A stretch of DNA of 64,000 bases from an uncultured Prevotellaceae bacterium (GTDB lineage Bacteria > Bacteroidota > Bacteroidia > Bacteroidales > Muribaculaceae), in contig ONJS01000006.1 of the NCBI GenBank assembly GCA_900318205.1, positions 1 to 64,000 on the forward strand, in the 5' to 3' direction. How positions within the stretch are numbered: the first letter of the stretch is position 1; each line of letters begins with the position of its first letter. The notes under the pieces were generated by a model. It saw only the letters and a program-made list of their open reading frames with translations, did no database searches and had not been told where the DNA came from. The position numbers and the translations under genes were made by a program. Below, in pieces: positions 25,697-32,741 of this stretch.

Positions 25697-25704
25697 CAAA
25701 GATA
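25697..25704 (-). promoter_or_regulatory. -7 promoter element of the deaminase-like gene
   Basis: TATCTTTG on the minus strand (25704-25697) fits TAnnTTTG; no clear -33 element lies at the usual distance. The leader would be about 40 bases. Confidence 0.5.
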
Positions 25705-25850
25705 GCCATTTTTTTAATTCCATGGATTTTTTATTGACAATTGGGTGCTGTTTCAAGAAAAAGTAGTAACTTAGCGGTGGAAATGAATTTGCTTTAACAG
25801 TAATTTATAAACCATAATATTCACTAACAATTTAAACCGTAATTTTTACA

Positions 25851-27329
25851 ATGCAAGTAAAAGATCTGAATCCGCAGGCAGTGTGGTCAATCTTTGATGA
25901 GATCACCAAGGTGCCCCGTCCCAGTGGCAACGAAGAAGGCAAGTTAGACAAGATCCGCGCATGGCTCGTGGACTTCGCCAAGAAACACAATCTGGAGTAC
26001 AAAATCGACAAGACCGGTAACGTGGCCATCTTCAGGCCCGCCGCTCCTGGCTACGAGAAGTGCAAGGGCATCGTGCTGCAAGGTCACATGGATATGGTTG
26101 CCGAGAAAGGTCCCGGCTCAAACCACAACTTTGACACCGACCCCATCGAGACCATCATCGATGGCGAATGGGTTCGCGCCAACAACACCACCCTGGGTGC
26201 CGACGACGGTATGGGCCTGGCTATCGCTCTGGCTGCCGTTATCGAGCCGACGCTGCAATGCGGTCCCCTGGAGGCCCTCGCTACCGTTGACGAGGAGACC
26301 GGTCTGACCGGTGCCAGCAACATCGAGGCCGACATGCTCGTGGGTGACTATCTGCTCAACCTCGACGAGGAGGAAGACGGCGTCATCACCATGGGTTGCG
26401 CCGGTGGTCTGGTAAGCCTCTTCAAGTTCAACTACAAGCCTGAGGCCGCTCCCAAGGATCGCACCTACTTCGAGATCAAGTTTGAGCACCTCCATGGTGG
26501 TCACAGCGGTGCCGACATCCACCTGGGCTTCGCCACCACGACCAAGCTGAGCAGCCGTCTGCTGTGGAACATCGGTGATAATATGGACTATGTACTGGCC
26601 AAGATTGATGCCGGTAACCTGCACAACGCCATCGCCCACGCCGCTACCCTCGTTATCGGTATCAAGCCCGAGGACAAGGAGAAGCTGAGTGTCGTTCTCA
26701 ACACCTTCATCGCCGAGGTGAAGAACGAGTTCAAGCGCACCGAGCCCAAGATGGAAATCACCTGCAATAGCGTTGACGCTCCCGAGACCATCATCGACAC
26801 CGACACCGCCCGCCGCGTTGTCAACGCCGTTTATGTAGCTCCTCACGGCATCGACGCCATGAGCATGGAGATTCCCGGCCTCGTTGAGACCTCAACCAAC
26901 CTCGCCAGCGTGAAGATGCGCCCGGGCAACCAGATCGTTGTCGAAATGTTCCACCGTTCGTCGGTTGAGAGTGGCAAATATGACCTGACCCACAGGTGCG
27001 AAACCATCTTCCGCATGGCTGGTGCCAACGAAATCATCAGCGAGGGTGGTTACCAGGGCTGGGAGCCCATCAGCGACAGCCACCTGCTCTCAGTTGCCAA
27101 GGACTCGTGGGAGAAGCTCTTCGGCGTACGTCCCGAGGTTCGCGCCATCCACGCCGGTCTGGAGTGCGGTCTGTTCCTGAAAGCCCGTCCCGACATGGAG
27201 ATGATCTCCTTCGGTCCCACGCTGCGTGACGTGCACTCGCCCGCCGAGCGCTGCCACATCCCCGCTGTGGACAAGGCCTGGAAGCAAGTACAGAACATCC
27301 TCAAGGTTATTGCCGAGGAGAGCAAGTAA
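25851..27329 (+). CDS. pepD: Aminoacyl-histidine (cytosol non-specific) dipeptidase PepD
   Basis: 492 residues, M20C family. Starts MQVKDLNPQAVWSIFDEITKV and has 'VLQGHMDMVAEKG' (first zinc His and catalytic Asp), 'NTTLGADDGMGLAIALA' (bridging Asp), 'ATVDEETGLTGA' (catalytic Glu), the lid domain 'HGGHSGADIH', and a final metal histidine in 'IHAGLECGLF'. Hydrolyses a broad range of dipeptides in the cytosol. Full length. Its strong codon bias suggests high expression. Confidence 0.95.
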   Translation: MQVKDLNPQAVWSIFDEITKVPRPSGNEEGKLDKIRAWLVDFAKKHNLEYKIDKTGNVAIFRPAAPGYEKCKGIVLQGHMDMVAEKGPGSNHNFDTDPIETIIDGEWVRANNTTLGADDGMGLAIALAAVIEPTLQCGPLEALATVDEETGLTGASNIEADMLVGDYLLNLDEEEDGVITMGCAGGLVSLFKFNYKPEAAPKDRTYFEIKFEHLHGGHSGADIHLGFATTTKLSSRLLWNIGDNMDYVLAKIDAGNLHNAIAHAATLVIGIKPEDKEKLSVVLNTFIAEVKNEFKRTEPKMEITCNSVDAPETIIDTDTARRVVNAVYVAPHGIDAMSMEIPGLVETSTNLASVKMRPGNQIVVEMFHRSSVESGKYDLTHRCETIFRMAGANEIISEGGYQGWEPISDSHLLSVAKDSWEKLFGVRPEVRAIHAGLECGLFLKARPDMEMISFGPTLRDVHSPAERCHIPAVDKAWKQVQNILKVIAEESK

Positions 27330-27430
27330 TTGATGCGAGCGTTGCTCGCAGTTTAGAGTTTAGTGTTTAAAGTTTAAAGAGGCATCCGCCATTCTTTTGA
27401 ACCGAACTCTAAACTCTAAACTTTAAACTA
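27330..27430. repeat. Heptamer repeats folding into an imperfect inverted repeat
   Basis: Between pepD and the DUF3127 gene. TTTAGAG/TTTAAAG units at 27352-27380 and their complementary CTCTAAACT/TTTAAACT units at 27404-27430 flank GGCATCCGCC (27381-27390). Same vocabulary as the repeats at 19094, 24306 and 54955. Confidence 0.6.
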
Positions 27431-27438
27431 AAAAAACA

Positions 27439-27852
27439 ATGGATATCAAAGGTAAAATTATTCAGAAGCTGGAGCCTCAGGGCGGCGTGTCCAAGGCTGG
27501 CAACCAGTGGAAGAAGCAGGAATATGTCCTCGAGACGCTCGACAGCTATCCCAAGAAGGTGAAGTTTGACTTCTTTGGAGACCGCGCCGACCAGTACGTC
27601 TTTGAGGTGGGTGACATCATCACGCTGAGCTATGACATCGAGAGCCGTGAGTTCAACGGACGCTGGTACACCGACATCCGCGGCTTCAAGGCCGTGAAGG
27701 AGGATCCCAACGCCATCGCTCCCGCTGCAGCACCCTACCCTGCTCCCGGTGAACCCGCTCCAGCACCTGCCCCCGGTGAGCCCGCACCTGCTCCCGCTCC
27801 CGGAGCCGACACGTTCGACCAGGCTGGCGCAGGCGACGACCTGCCCTTCTAA
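27439..27852 (+). CDS. DUF3127 OB-fold protein with an SSB-like C-terminal tail
   Basis: 137 residues. Residues 1-92 match DUF3127 (MDIKGKIIQKLEPQGGVSKA, 'NQWKKQEYVLETLDSYPKKV', 'FNGRWYTDIRGFKAV'), an OB-fold family related to single-strand DNA-binding proteins. A Pro/Ala-rich disordered linker (repeated PGEPAPAPA, about 97-122) leads to an acidic tip ending GDDLPF. This matches the SSB C-terminal peptide (DDDIPF) that recruits repair and replication partners. I infer a nucleic-acid-binding hub protein. A good terminator follows. Confidence 0.85.
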   Translation: MDIKGKIIQKLEPQGGVSKAGNQWKKQEYVLETLDSYPKKVKFDFFGDRADQYVFEVGDIITLSYDIESREFNGRWYTDIRGFKAVKEDPNAIAPAAAPYPAPGEPAPAPAPGEPAPAPAPGADTFDQAGAGDDLPF

Positions 27853-27882
27853 CCGCAGTCGAAACGACTACACAATCAACAC

Positions 27883-27922
27883 AACCGCTCGAGGTGATAA
27901 TGCCTCGGGCGGTTTGTTTTTG
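27883..27922 (+). terminator. Terminator after the DUF3127 gene
   Basis: AACCGCTCGAGG (27883-27894) pairs with CCTCGGGCGGTT (27903-27914) with one G-U, 8-base loop, followed by TGTTTTT. Confidence 0.8.
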
Positions 27923-28058
27923 CTCACGCTAAGCCGCAAAGTCGCTAAGAATTTAATCATTGCTCGCAAGAGGCTCGCAAATATTTTTATCTTAGATTGT
28001 TTTGCGAGCTCTTGCGAGCAATCCATTATATCTTAGTGACTTAGCGGCTTTGCGTGAG
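27923..28058. repeat. 136-base nested foldback element
   Basis: The outer arms 27923-27949 and 28032-28058 (CTCACGC...GTCGCTAAG versus its complement) match at 24 of 27 positions. The inner arms 27960-27981 and 28001-28021 (TTGCTCGCAAGAG...) match apart from one missing base. The outer-arm sequence recurs once, at 53034-53060, as a single copy. It looks like a MITE or similar small palindromic element between the DUF3127 terminator and the AlbA-domain gene. Confidence 0.7.
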
Positions 28059-28086
28059 AGTTCCAGGGGCAGAAAAGCGGAAGGAA

Positions 28087-28737
28087 TTAATCGGTGACGA
28101 TGAGGCAGCTGCCGTCATGGTACTCGAGATTGACGACTCCCATGCTGTAGAGAGCGACAACAATCTTGGTAGCCGTCTCCTCGCTGATGTGTGCCAGACG
28201 CATGTAGCCATCCAACGTGATGCCGCCATGGTTACGCAGGTAGTCAAGCAACACCTGCTCGCGCTCACTGTAGCTGATGGTCTCGGCTGTGTGTTCCTCG
28301 GCACTCTCGGTCTCCTGACTCAAGATGCGCTCATGCAGGCGGCTGGCTAGGACATTCTCGTCGGCGACACGGTAATAGACGTGCCAGTTGCCGTTGTCGT
28401 CAGGGGCCTCGACGGGTTTTTCCAGGGCCTCAGGGATGTCGGCCTTAACGACCGACTTGCCGTTGATATTGAAGACCTTGAAGCTCACCTTCTGCTCGGG
28501 GCGGCAATACATCTGTGCAGCCGTCTCGATCATGTAGATCTCCTCCTCGCTGTGCACGCCGGAAATGTTGCCGTTGTCCTTCACACCGATGAGCAGGTGG
28601 CCGCCGCTGTTGTTGGCAAAGGCGGCTATCGAGCGGGCAATCTTGCGGGCATCAGTTATCTGGTACTTAAAATCCTGATGCTCGTGTTCGCCCTGTTCAA
28701 TGAGGTCTTGTATATAATGGCTCTTCTTCTTAATCAT
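28087..28737 (-). CDS. AlbA_2 (Schlafen-like) domain protein
   Basis: 216 residues. The N-terminal AlbA_2 domain shows 'EHEHQDFKYQITDARKIARS' (the family E-x-x-x-x-E/D-F-K start), 'IAAFANNSGGHLLIGVKDNG' and 'GKSVVKADIPEALEKPV' with 'YYRVADENVLA'. The C-terminal 60 residues look like a winged helix (REQVLLDYLRNHGGITLDGYM...). AlbA_2 proteins are putative nucleic-acid-binding regulators found with ATPase or transcription domains. Foldback repeats lie on both sides of the gene. The function is not known. Confidence 0.8.
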   Translation of the reverse strand: MIKKKSHYIQDLIEQGEHEHQDFKYQITDARKIARSIAAFANNSGGHLLIGVKDNGNISGVHSEEEIYMIETAAQMYCRPEQKVSFKVFNINGKSVVKADIPEALEKPVEAPDDNGNWHVYYRVADENVLASRLHERILSQETESAEEHTAETISYSEREQVLLDYLRNHGGITLDGYMRLAHISEETATKIVVALYSMGVVNLEYHDGSCLIVTD

Positions 28738-28755
28738 AGTATTAACGAATGATTA

Positions 28756-28849
28756 TCGCCCTACGGGCGAGAAATTAAGCAAAAATTTGATAAAAAACTA
28801 AACACAAATTTTATTAATAATTTTGTTTAATTTCTCGTGCGAAGCACGA
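28756..28849. repeat. Compound inverted repeat: hairpin, long arms, hairpin
   Basis: TCGCCCtacGGGCGA (28756-28770) and TCGTGCgaaGCACGA (28835-28849) cap a near-perfect pair of about 20-base AT-rich arms (GAGAAATTAAGCAAAA / TTTTGTTTAATTTCTC). It occupies almost the whole gap between the SGNH hydrolase stop and the AlbA gene start. It could be a terminator or attenuator or a small mobile element. Confidence 0.6.
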
Positions 28850-28867
28850 TGATTGATCAGCAGTGAG

Positions 28868-30046
28868 TTAGCGGGGGGCGTCAACGCCAGGCTCCTGCGG
28901 GATGGTGGTGCCGTTGAGCACCGCACGCAGGTAAGGCTCCAGTTTCTGGGCATACCACCAGAAGCCGATGTCGGTCAGGTGGATGCCGTCAACTGTTCCC
29001 TCGTTGTTGGGGCCGTAGAGATCCTTGCAGGTGATATAGTAGAGGTTATTGGGATTATCGGCCTTGAGTTTCAGGTAATTCTTATGGTATTCGTTGTTCT
29101 TGGCAGGAAGGTACTCGCTATAGAAGGCGCTGTACTTGGCATAACTGTACATCTGACCCTCGACCATGAAGATGGGCACCTCGGGACGCAGCGTGCGCAG
29201 GATGTTGACAAAGCCATAGGTCAACGTGTCACACATGTCCTTGGTACAGTTGGGGATGGGGTCAAGGATATAGGCTGCCACGTCGGGGATGGACGCCATC
29301 GCCCGTGCCATGCAGGAATCCATCTTGCCCTCACCGCTGAATCCCAGGTTCACGCACTCCACGTCCAGGTCACGCTGGATGATGCTCGTGGCTACCATAC
29401 CGGGACGGCAGGCGCAGCCACCCTGCAGGATGCTCGTGCCATAGAAAACAAACTTCTTGCCGTGACGGGGAGAATCCAGCACCGGCTGCTTGAGAAAGGC
29501 AGTGCTGTCCACGCCAATCTCGATCCAGCGCACACCGTCATACAGCGGCAGATAAATCATATACTCGTGCATCTCACCATCCAAGCGATCGACATAGACC
29601 TTGCTCTGGATGGAATCCTGGCGCGGACGGATGTCGTTGTCGATGCGCACCGGGCGGTTGCAGTTCACAAACTGCCAACTCCTCGTGTCCTCATCCCAGA
29701 TGTAGAGGTCGGTACCCTTGATGCCCGTGTCGGCCATGTGCATCATGTGCATGTTGGTCAATAGGTTATAGCGCACAGCGACGGCTCGCGAATTGGTGGC
29801 AAAACGGAAGGCCTTGCCGCTGGTGCAATAGGCACGGTTCCACAAGGTGGGGCGTACCGAGTCCTTGAAATTCAGCGGGATGCGAGATGCCAAGGTGCGG
29901 TCAAACGCCCAATTGATCATGCGGTAATGCATCGCATCTACATAGCGCAACGTGTCCTTGTTGGTAAAATCCTGGGCACGCAGGGCGGTGGACAGCAAAA
30001 TGGCAAACGTGAATACCAATCCTATCTTCTTGAAAATGAGTTTCAT
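28868..30046 (-). CDS. Secreted SGNH/GDSL hydrolase with N-terminal beta-sandwich
   Basis: 392 residues with a signal peptide (MKLIFKKIGLVFTFAILLST, cleaved near ALRA-Q). The N-terminal half is a carbohydrate-esterase-type beta-sandwich ('WNRAYCTSGKAFRFATNSRA'). The SGNH domain follows, with VFYGTSILQGGC (nucleophile Ser), 'NLGFSGEGKMD' (Gly block) and DGIHLTDIGF (Asp/His). Not closely similar to the other SGNH enzyme at 16366. Probably deacylates a glycan in the envelope or outside the cell. Last gene of the minus-strand run that begins at the SurA-like gene; 26 bases from the PHP gene. Confidence 0.88.
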   Translation of the reverse strand: MKLIFKKIGLVFTFAILLSTALRAQDFTNKDTLRYVDAMHYRMINWAFDRTLASRIPLNFKDSVRPTLWNRAYCTSGKAFRFATNSRAVAVRYNLLTNMHMMHMADTGIKGTDLYIWDEDTRSWQFVNCNRPVRIDNDIRPRQDSIQSKVYVDRLDGEMHEYMIYLPLYDGVRWIEIGVDSTAFLKQPVLDSPRHGKKFVFYGTSILQGGCACRPGMVATSIIQRDLDVECVNLGFSGEGKMDSCMARAMASIPDVAAYILDPIPNCTKDMCDTLTYGFVNILRTLRPEVPIFMVEGQMYSYAKYSAFYSEYLPAKNNEYHKNYLKLKADNPNNLYYITCKDLYGPNNEGTVDGIHLTDIGFWWYAQKLEPYLRAVLNGTTIPQEPGVDAPR

Positions 30047-30072
30047 CGCTAATAAACTGTTAAAGTGGTGAG

Positions 30073-30888
30073 TTACAAGACATTGAGAAGCTTGATAGCT
30101 TCCAGGCGGCCGTTGTTGAGCAACGTGGGATAGTGGGCATCGCTATTGACGACAATGGGAGCGTTGAAACGCTTGAGCATCCCGAAGTACTTGAGGTTGG
30201 GATAGAAACGGTTGCGCTGCAGCCATGCCTTGGTGTTGATCTCGATGGTCAGGTGATGATCCATGATGTTTTCAAACAGGTCAATCACCAGCTTGTCATA
30301 CCACGGTTCCTCGTCAATGCCCTCAAGATACTGGCTGGCATTGAACCCGATCTTGTCCATGTGCCCGACGATGTCAAAACCGCCCTCCTCTACCATCGCC
30401 ATCATCTGGGAAAAGAAAGTCCTTACCACATACTCAATATCGCAGTTGAAGTACTTTGTCATGCGGGCCTTGAAGGCCGGAAACTTGCCGTCGATGTCCA
30501 CCATCTCGCTGGGATTGTCGATCGCAGGGATGAAATGCACCGACCCGATGCGGTAATCCAGCGGAAGGTTCTGGAAATACTCGCTGGCAGGCCCGTCACC
30601 CACGCTCACGTAATCAATCTCCATCGACGTATAGAGCTTGATGCGGTCGCCATAGACCTTCCTCATACGTTCCACCTCATCAAAATAGGGCTGCATATTC
30701 TCGCGGCTCATGTTACAGGGACTCTCAACCGAAATCGGTGAATGGGGCGTGAAACCCAGGTGGGTAAAGCCCTGCTGCACAGCCTCGGCCACAAACTCCT
30801 CGATCGTAGCATGGCCGTCGCAATACTGGGTGTGGGTATGCAGGTTATATAAGTCGGTTTCTCGTGTTATTCTCTGGAAGTCAAGCAT
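30073..30888 (-). CDS. PHP-domain phosphatase (histidinol-phosphatase-like)
   Basis: 271 residues. PHP metal motifs: 'YNLHTHTQYCDGHATIEEFV', 'GFTHLGFTPHSP', 'SMEIDYVSVGDG', 'GSVHFIPA', 'DIVGHMDKIGFN' and a C-terminal 'NSDAHYPTLL'. The arrangement matches HisJ-type histidinol-phosphatase, which removes phosphate from L-histidinol phosphate. No other his genes are nearby, so the substrate may differ. It starts 2 bases after the mutL stop, so co-translation is likely. Confidence 0.85.
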   Translation of the reverse strand: MLDFQRITRETDLYNLHTHTQYCDGHATIEEFVAEAVQQGFTHLGFTPHSPISVESPCNMSRENMQPYFDEVERMRKVYGDRIKLYTSMEIDYVSVGDGPASEYFQNLPLDYRIGSVHFIPAIDNPSEMVDIDGKFPAFKARMTKYFNCDIEYVVRTFFSQMMAMVEEGGFDIVGHMDKIGFNASQYLEGIDEEPWYDKLVIDLFENIMDHHLTIEINTKAWLQRNRFYPNLKYFGMLKRFNAPIVVNSDAHYPTLLNNGRLEAIKLLNVL

Positions 30889-30890
30889 GG

Positions 30891-32741
30891 TTAAAACATT
30901 TTATTGATCTGCTCCATCGGGATGACCGTGATGATGGTCTTACCGTCGGGAGTATAGTTGGGTTCAGGCAGCCGCAAGAGGTCTGCCACCAGAATGTCCA
31001 TTTCTTCTTGCATGAGCGTGCGGCCGGCAGGAATGGCAGCCGAGCGTGCCACCGTCAATGCCAGGTGCTCGAGAATGCGCTTCTTGAGCGGCATACCGCC
31101 ATTTTCCACCGAGTCGAGAATCTGATGAATCATCGACGTGGGGTCCACACCGTCAAGTCCGGCAGGAATGGCGTTGACCGACCAGTCGTTGCCACTCAAG
31201 GGGGACAGGGCAAAGCCCATCTGCTCCATCTCGGGCAACAGTTCCTGCAGAGCCACACTCTGGGCTGCGCTCAGGTGGAGCACCTCGGGGAACAAGATCG
31301 CCTGTGACGACATGCTGCCCGTGTGCAGGCGGCTGATGTAACGGTCAAACAGGATGCGCACGTGGGCACGGTGCTGGTCAATCACCATCAGTCCCGATTT
31401 GGCAGGCGAGAGGATGTAACGGCCCTTGAGCTGCAGGTAAACCGACTGCAGGTCGCCCATCGGCAGGACAGGCTCCTGAGAAATTTCCTCAAGGTGCTCG
31501 TCGGGCTGCTGCACCGACTCCATGCCCTCGCGCTTCTTGCGCTCAAAATTAGCGAACAGTTCGTCCCAGTTGCTCATCGTCTGGCGTTCAGGTGCATGAT
31601 GACGAGTTTGCCCGGAGCCACTACCAGCAGAGGGTTTGAAGGGATTATAGGATGAATCCACCTCAATCTCGGGGTGATGCACCTCGACATGGCTGGTATA
31701 GGCAGGAATGGCAGGAGCATCCTCGGTGTCAAAGTCTATAGCCGGGACCTCACTGAAACGCCCCAGAGCCTCTTTTACACCGGCTGCGAGAATCTGCCAA
31801 ATGGGCATCTCGTCCTCAAATTTAATTTCGGTCTTGGTAGGATGGATATTGACGTCGATCGACTGTGGATCAACGGTAAATCGCAGAAAATAGTTGGGTT
31901 GCTCACCTTCGGGAATGAGTTGCTCATAGGCCGACATCACCGCCTTGTGGAAATAGGGATGCCGCATGTAGCGCTCATTGACGAACATGAACTGCAGGGC
32001 ATTGCGCTTGCGGGCATTTTCGGGCTTGCCCACATAGCCCTGCACCTTGACCAGCGAGGTATCGATGGTGACGGGCAGCAGTTGCTGGTCAATGCTGTTG
32101 CCCATCAAGGCGGCGATGCGCTGGCGGAAGGTACCCTTCATCAGCTTGTACATCACGTTGCCATTGTGCATGAGCGTGAACTCCACTTCGTGGTTGACAA
32201 GAGCCAACTTCTCAAACTCCTTAACGATATTGCTCAGCTCCACCTGATTGGTCTTGAGGAACTTGCGTCGTGCAGGCACGTTAAAGAAGATGTTCTTGAT
32301 CATGAAATTGCTACCCACGGGACACATGTCAGGTTCCTGGCTCTCGCACTGCGAGGCATTGATGACCAGGCGGGTGCCCAATTGGGCGTCCCGGCGGCGT
32401 GTGCGCAGTTCCACCTGCGAGATAGCAGCAATCGATGCCAATGCCTCGCCACGGAAACCCATCGTGTGGAGGGTAAACAGGTCATCGGCTGTGCGAATCT
32501 TGCTCGTGCTGTGGCGCTCAAAGGCCAAACGGGCATCGGTATCGCTCATCCCCACCCCATCGTCGATGATCTGGATCAGGGTTCGGCCCGCATCCTTAAG
32601 GATAATCTGGACATGGGTAGCCTGAGCGTCAATGGCATTCTCTACCAGCTCCTTAATGACGCTGGCTGGTCGCTGGATGACTTCACCGGCGGCAATCTGA
32701 TTGGCTACAGAATCGGGCAGCAATTTAATCACATCGCTCAT
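30891..32741 (-). CDS. mutL: DNA mismatch repair protein MutL
   Basis: 616 residues. The N-terminal GHKL ATPase contains 'QIAAGEVIQRPASVIKELVENAIDA', DDGVGM and 'RHSTSKI', 'TMGFRGEALASIAAI'. The C-terminal dimerisation domain starts near 430. The endonuclease site of MutH-less bacteria is normally DQHAxxE; here it reads DQHRAHVR near residue 455, and the usual CPHGRP block reads YTPDGKT. Nicking activity is therefore uncertain. Its start overlaps the stop of the OstA-like gene by 4 bases. Confidence 0.96.
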   Translation of the reverse strand: MSDVIKLLPDSVANQIAAGEVIQRPASVIKELVENAIDAQATHVQIILKDAGRTLIQIIDDGVGMSDTDARLAFERHSTSKIRTADDLFTLHTMGFRGEALASIAAISQVELRTRRRDAQLGTRLVINASQCESQEPDMCPVGSNFMIKNIFFNVPARRKFLKTNQVELSNIVKEFEKLALVNHEVEFTLMHNGNVMYKLMKGTFRQRIAALMGNSIDQQLLPVTIDTSLVKVQGYVGKPENARKRNALQFMFVNERYMRHPYFHKAVMSAYEQLIPEGEQPNYFLRFTVDPQSIDVNIHPTKTEIKFEDEMPIWQILAAGVKEALGRFSEVPAIDFDTEDAPAIPAYTSHVEVHHPEIEVDSSYNPFKPSAGSGSGQTRHHAPERQTMSNWDELFANFERKKREGMESVQQPDEHLEEISQEPVLPMGDLQSVYLQLKGRYILSPAKSGLMVIDQHRAHVRILFDRYISRLHTGSMSSQAILFPEVLHLSAAQSVALQELLPEMEQMGFALSPLSGNDWSVNAIPAGLDGVDPTSMIHQILDSVENGGMPLKKRILEHLALTVARSAAIPAGRTLMQEEMDILVADLLRLPEPNYTPDGKTIITVIPMEQINKMF

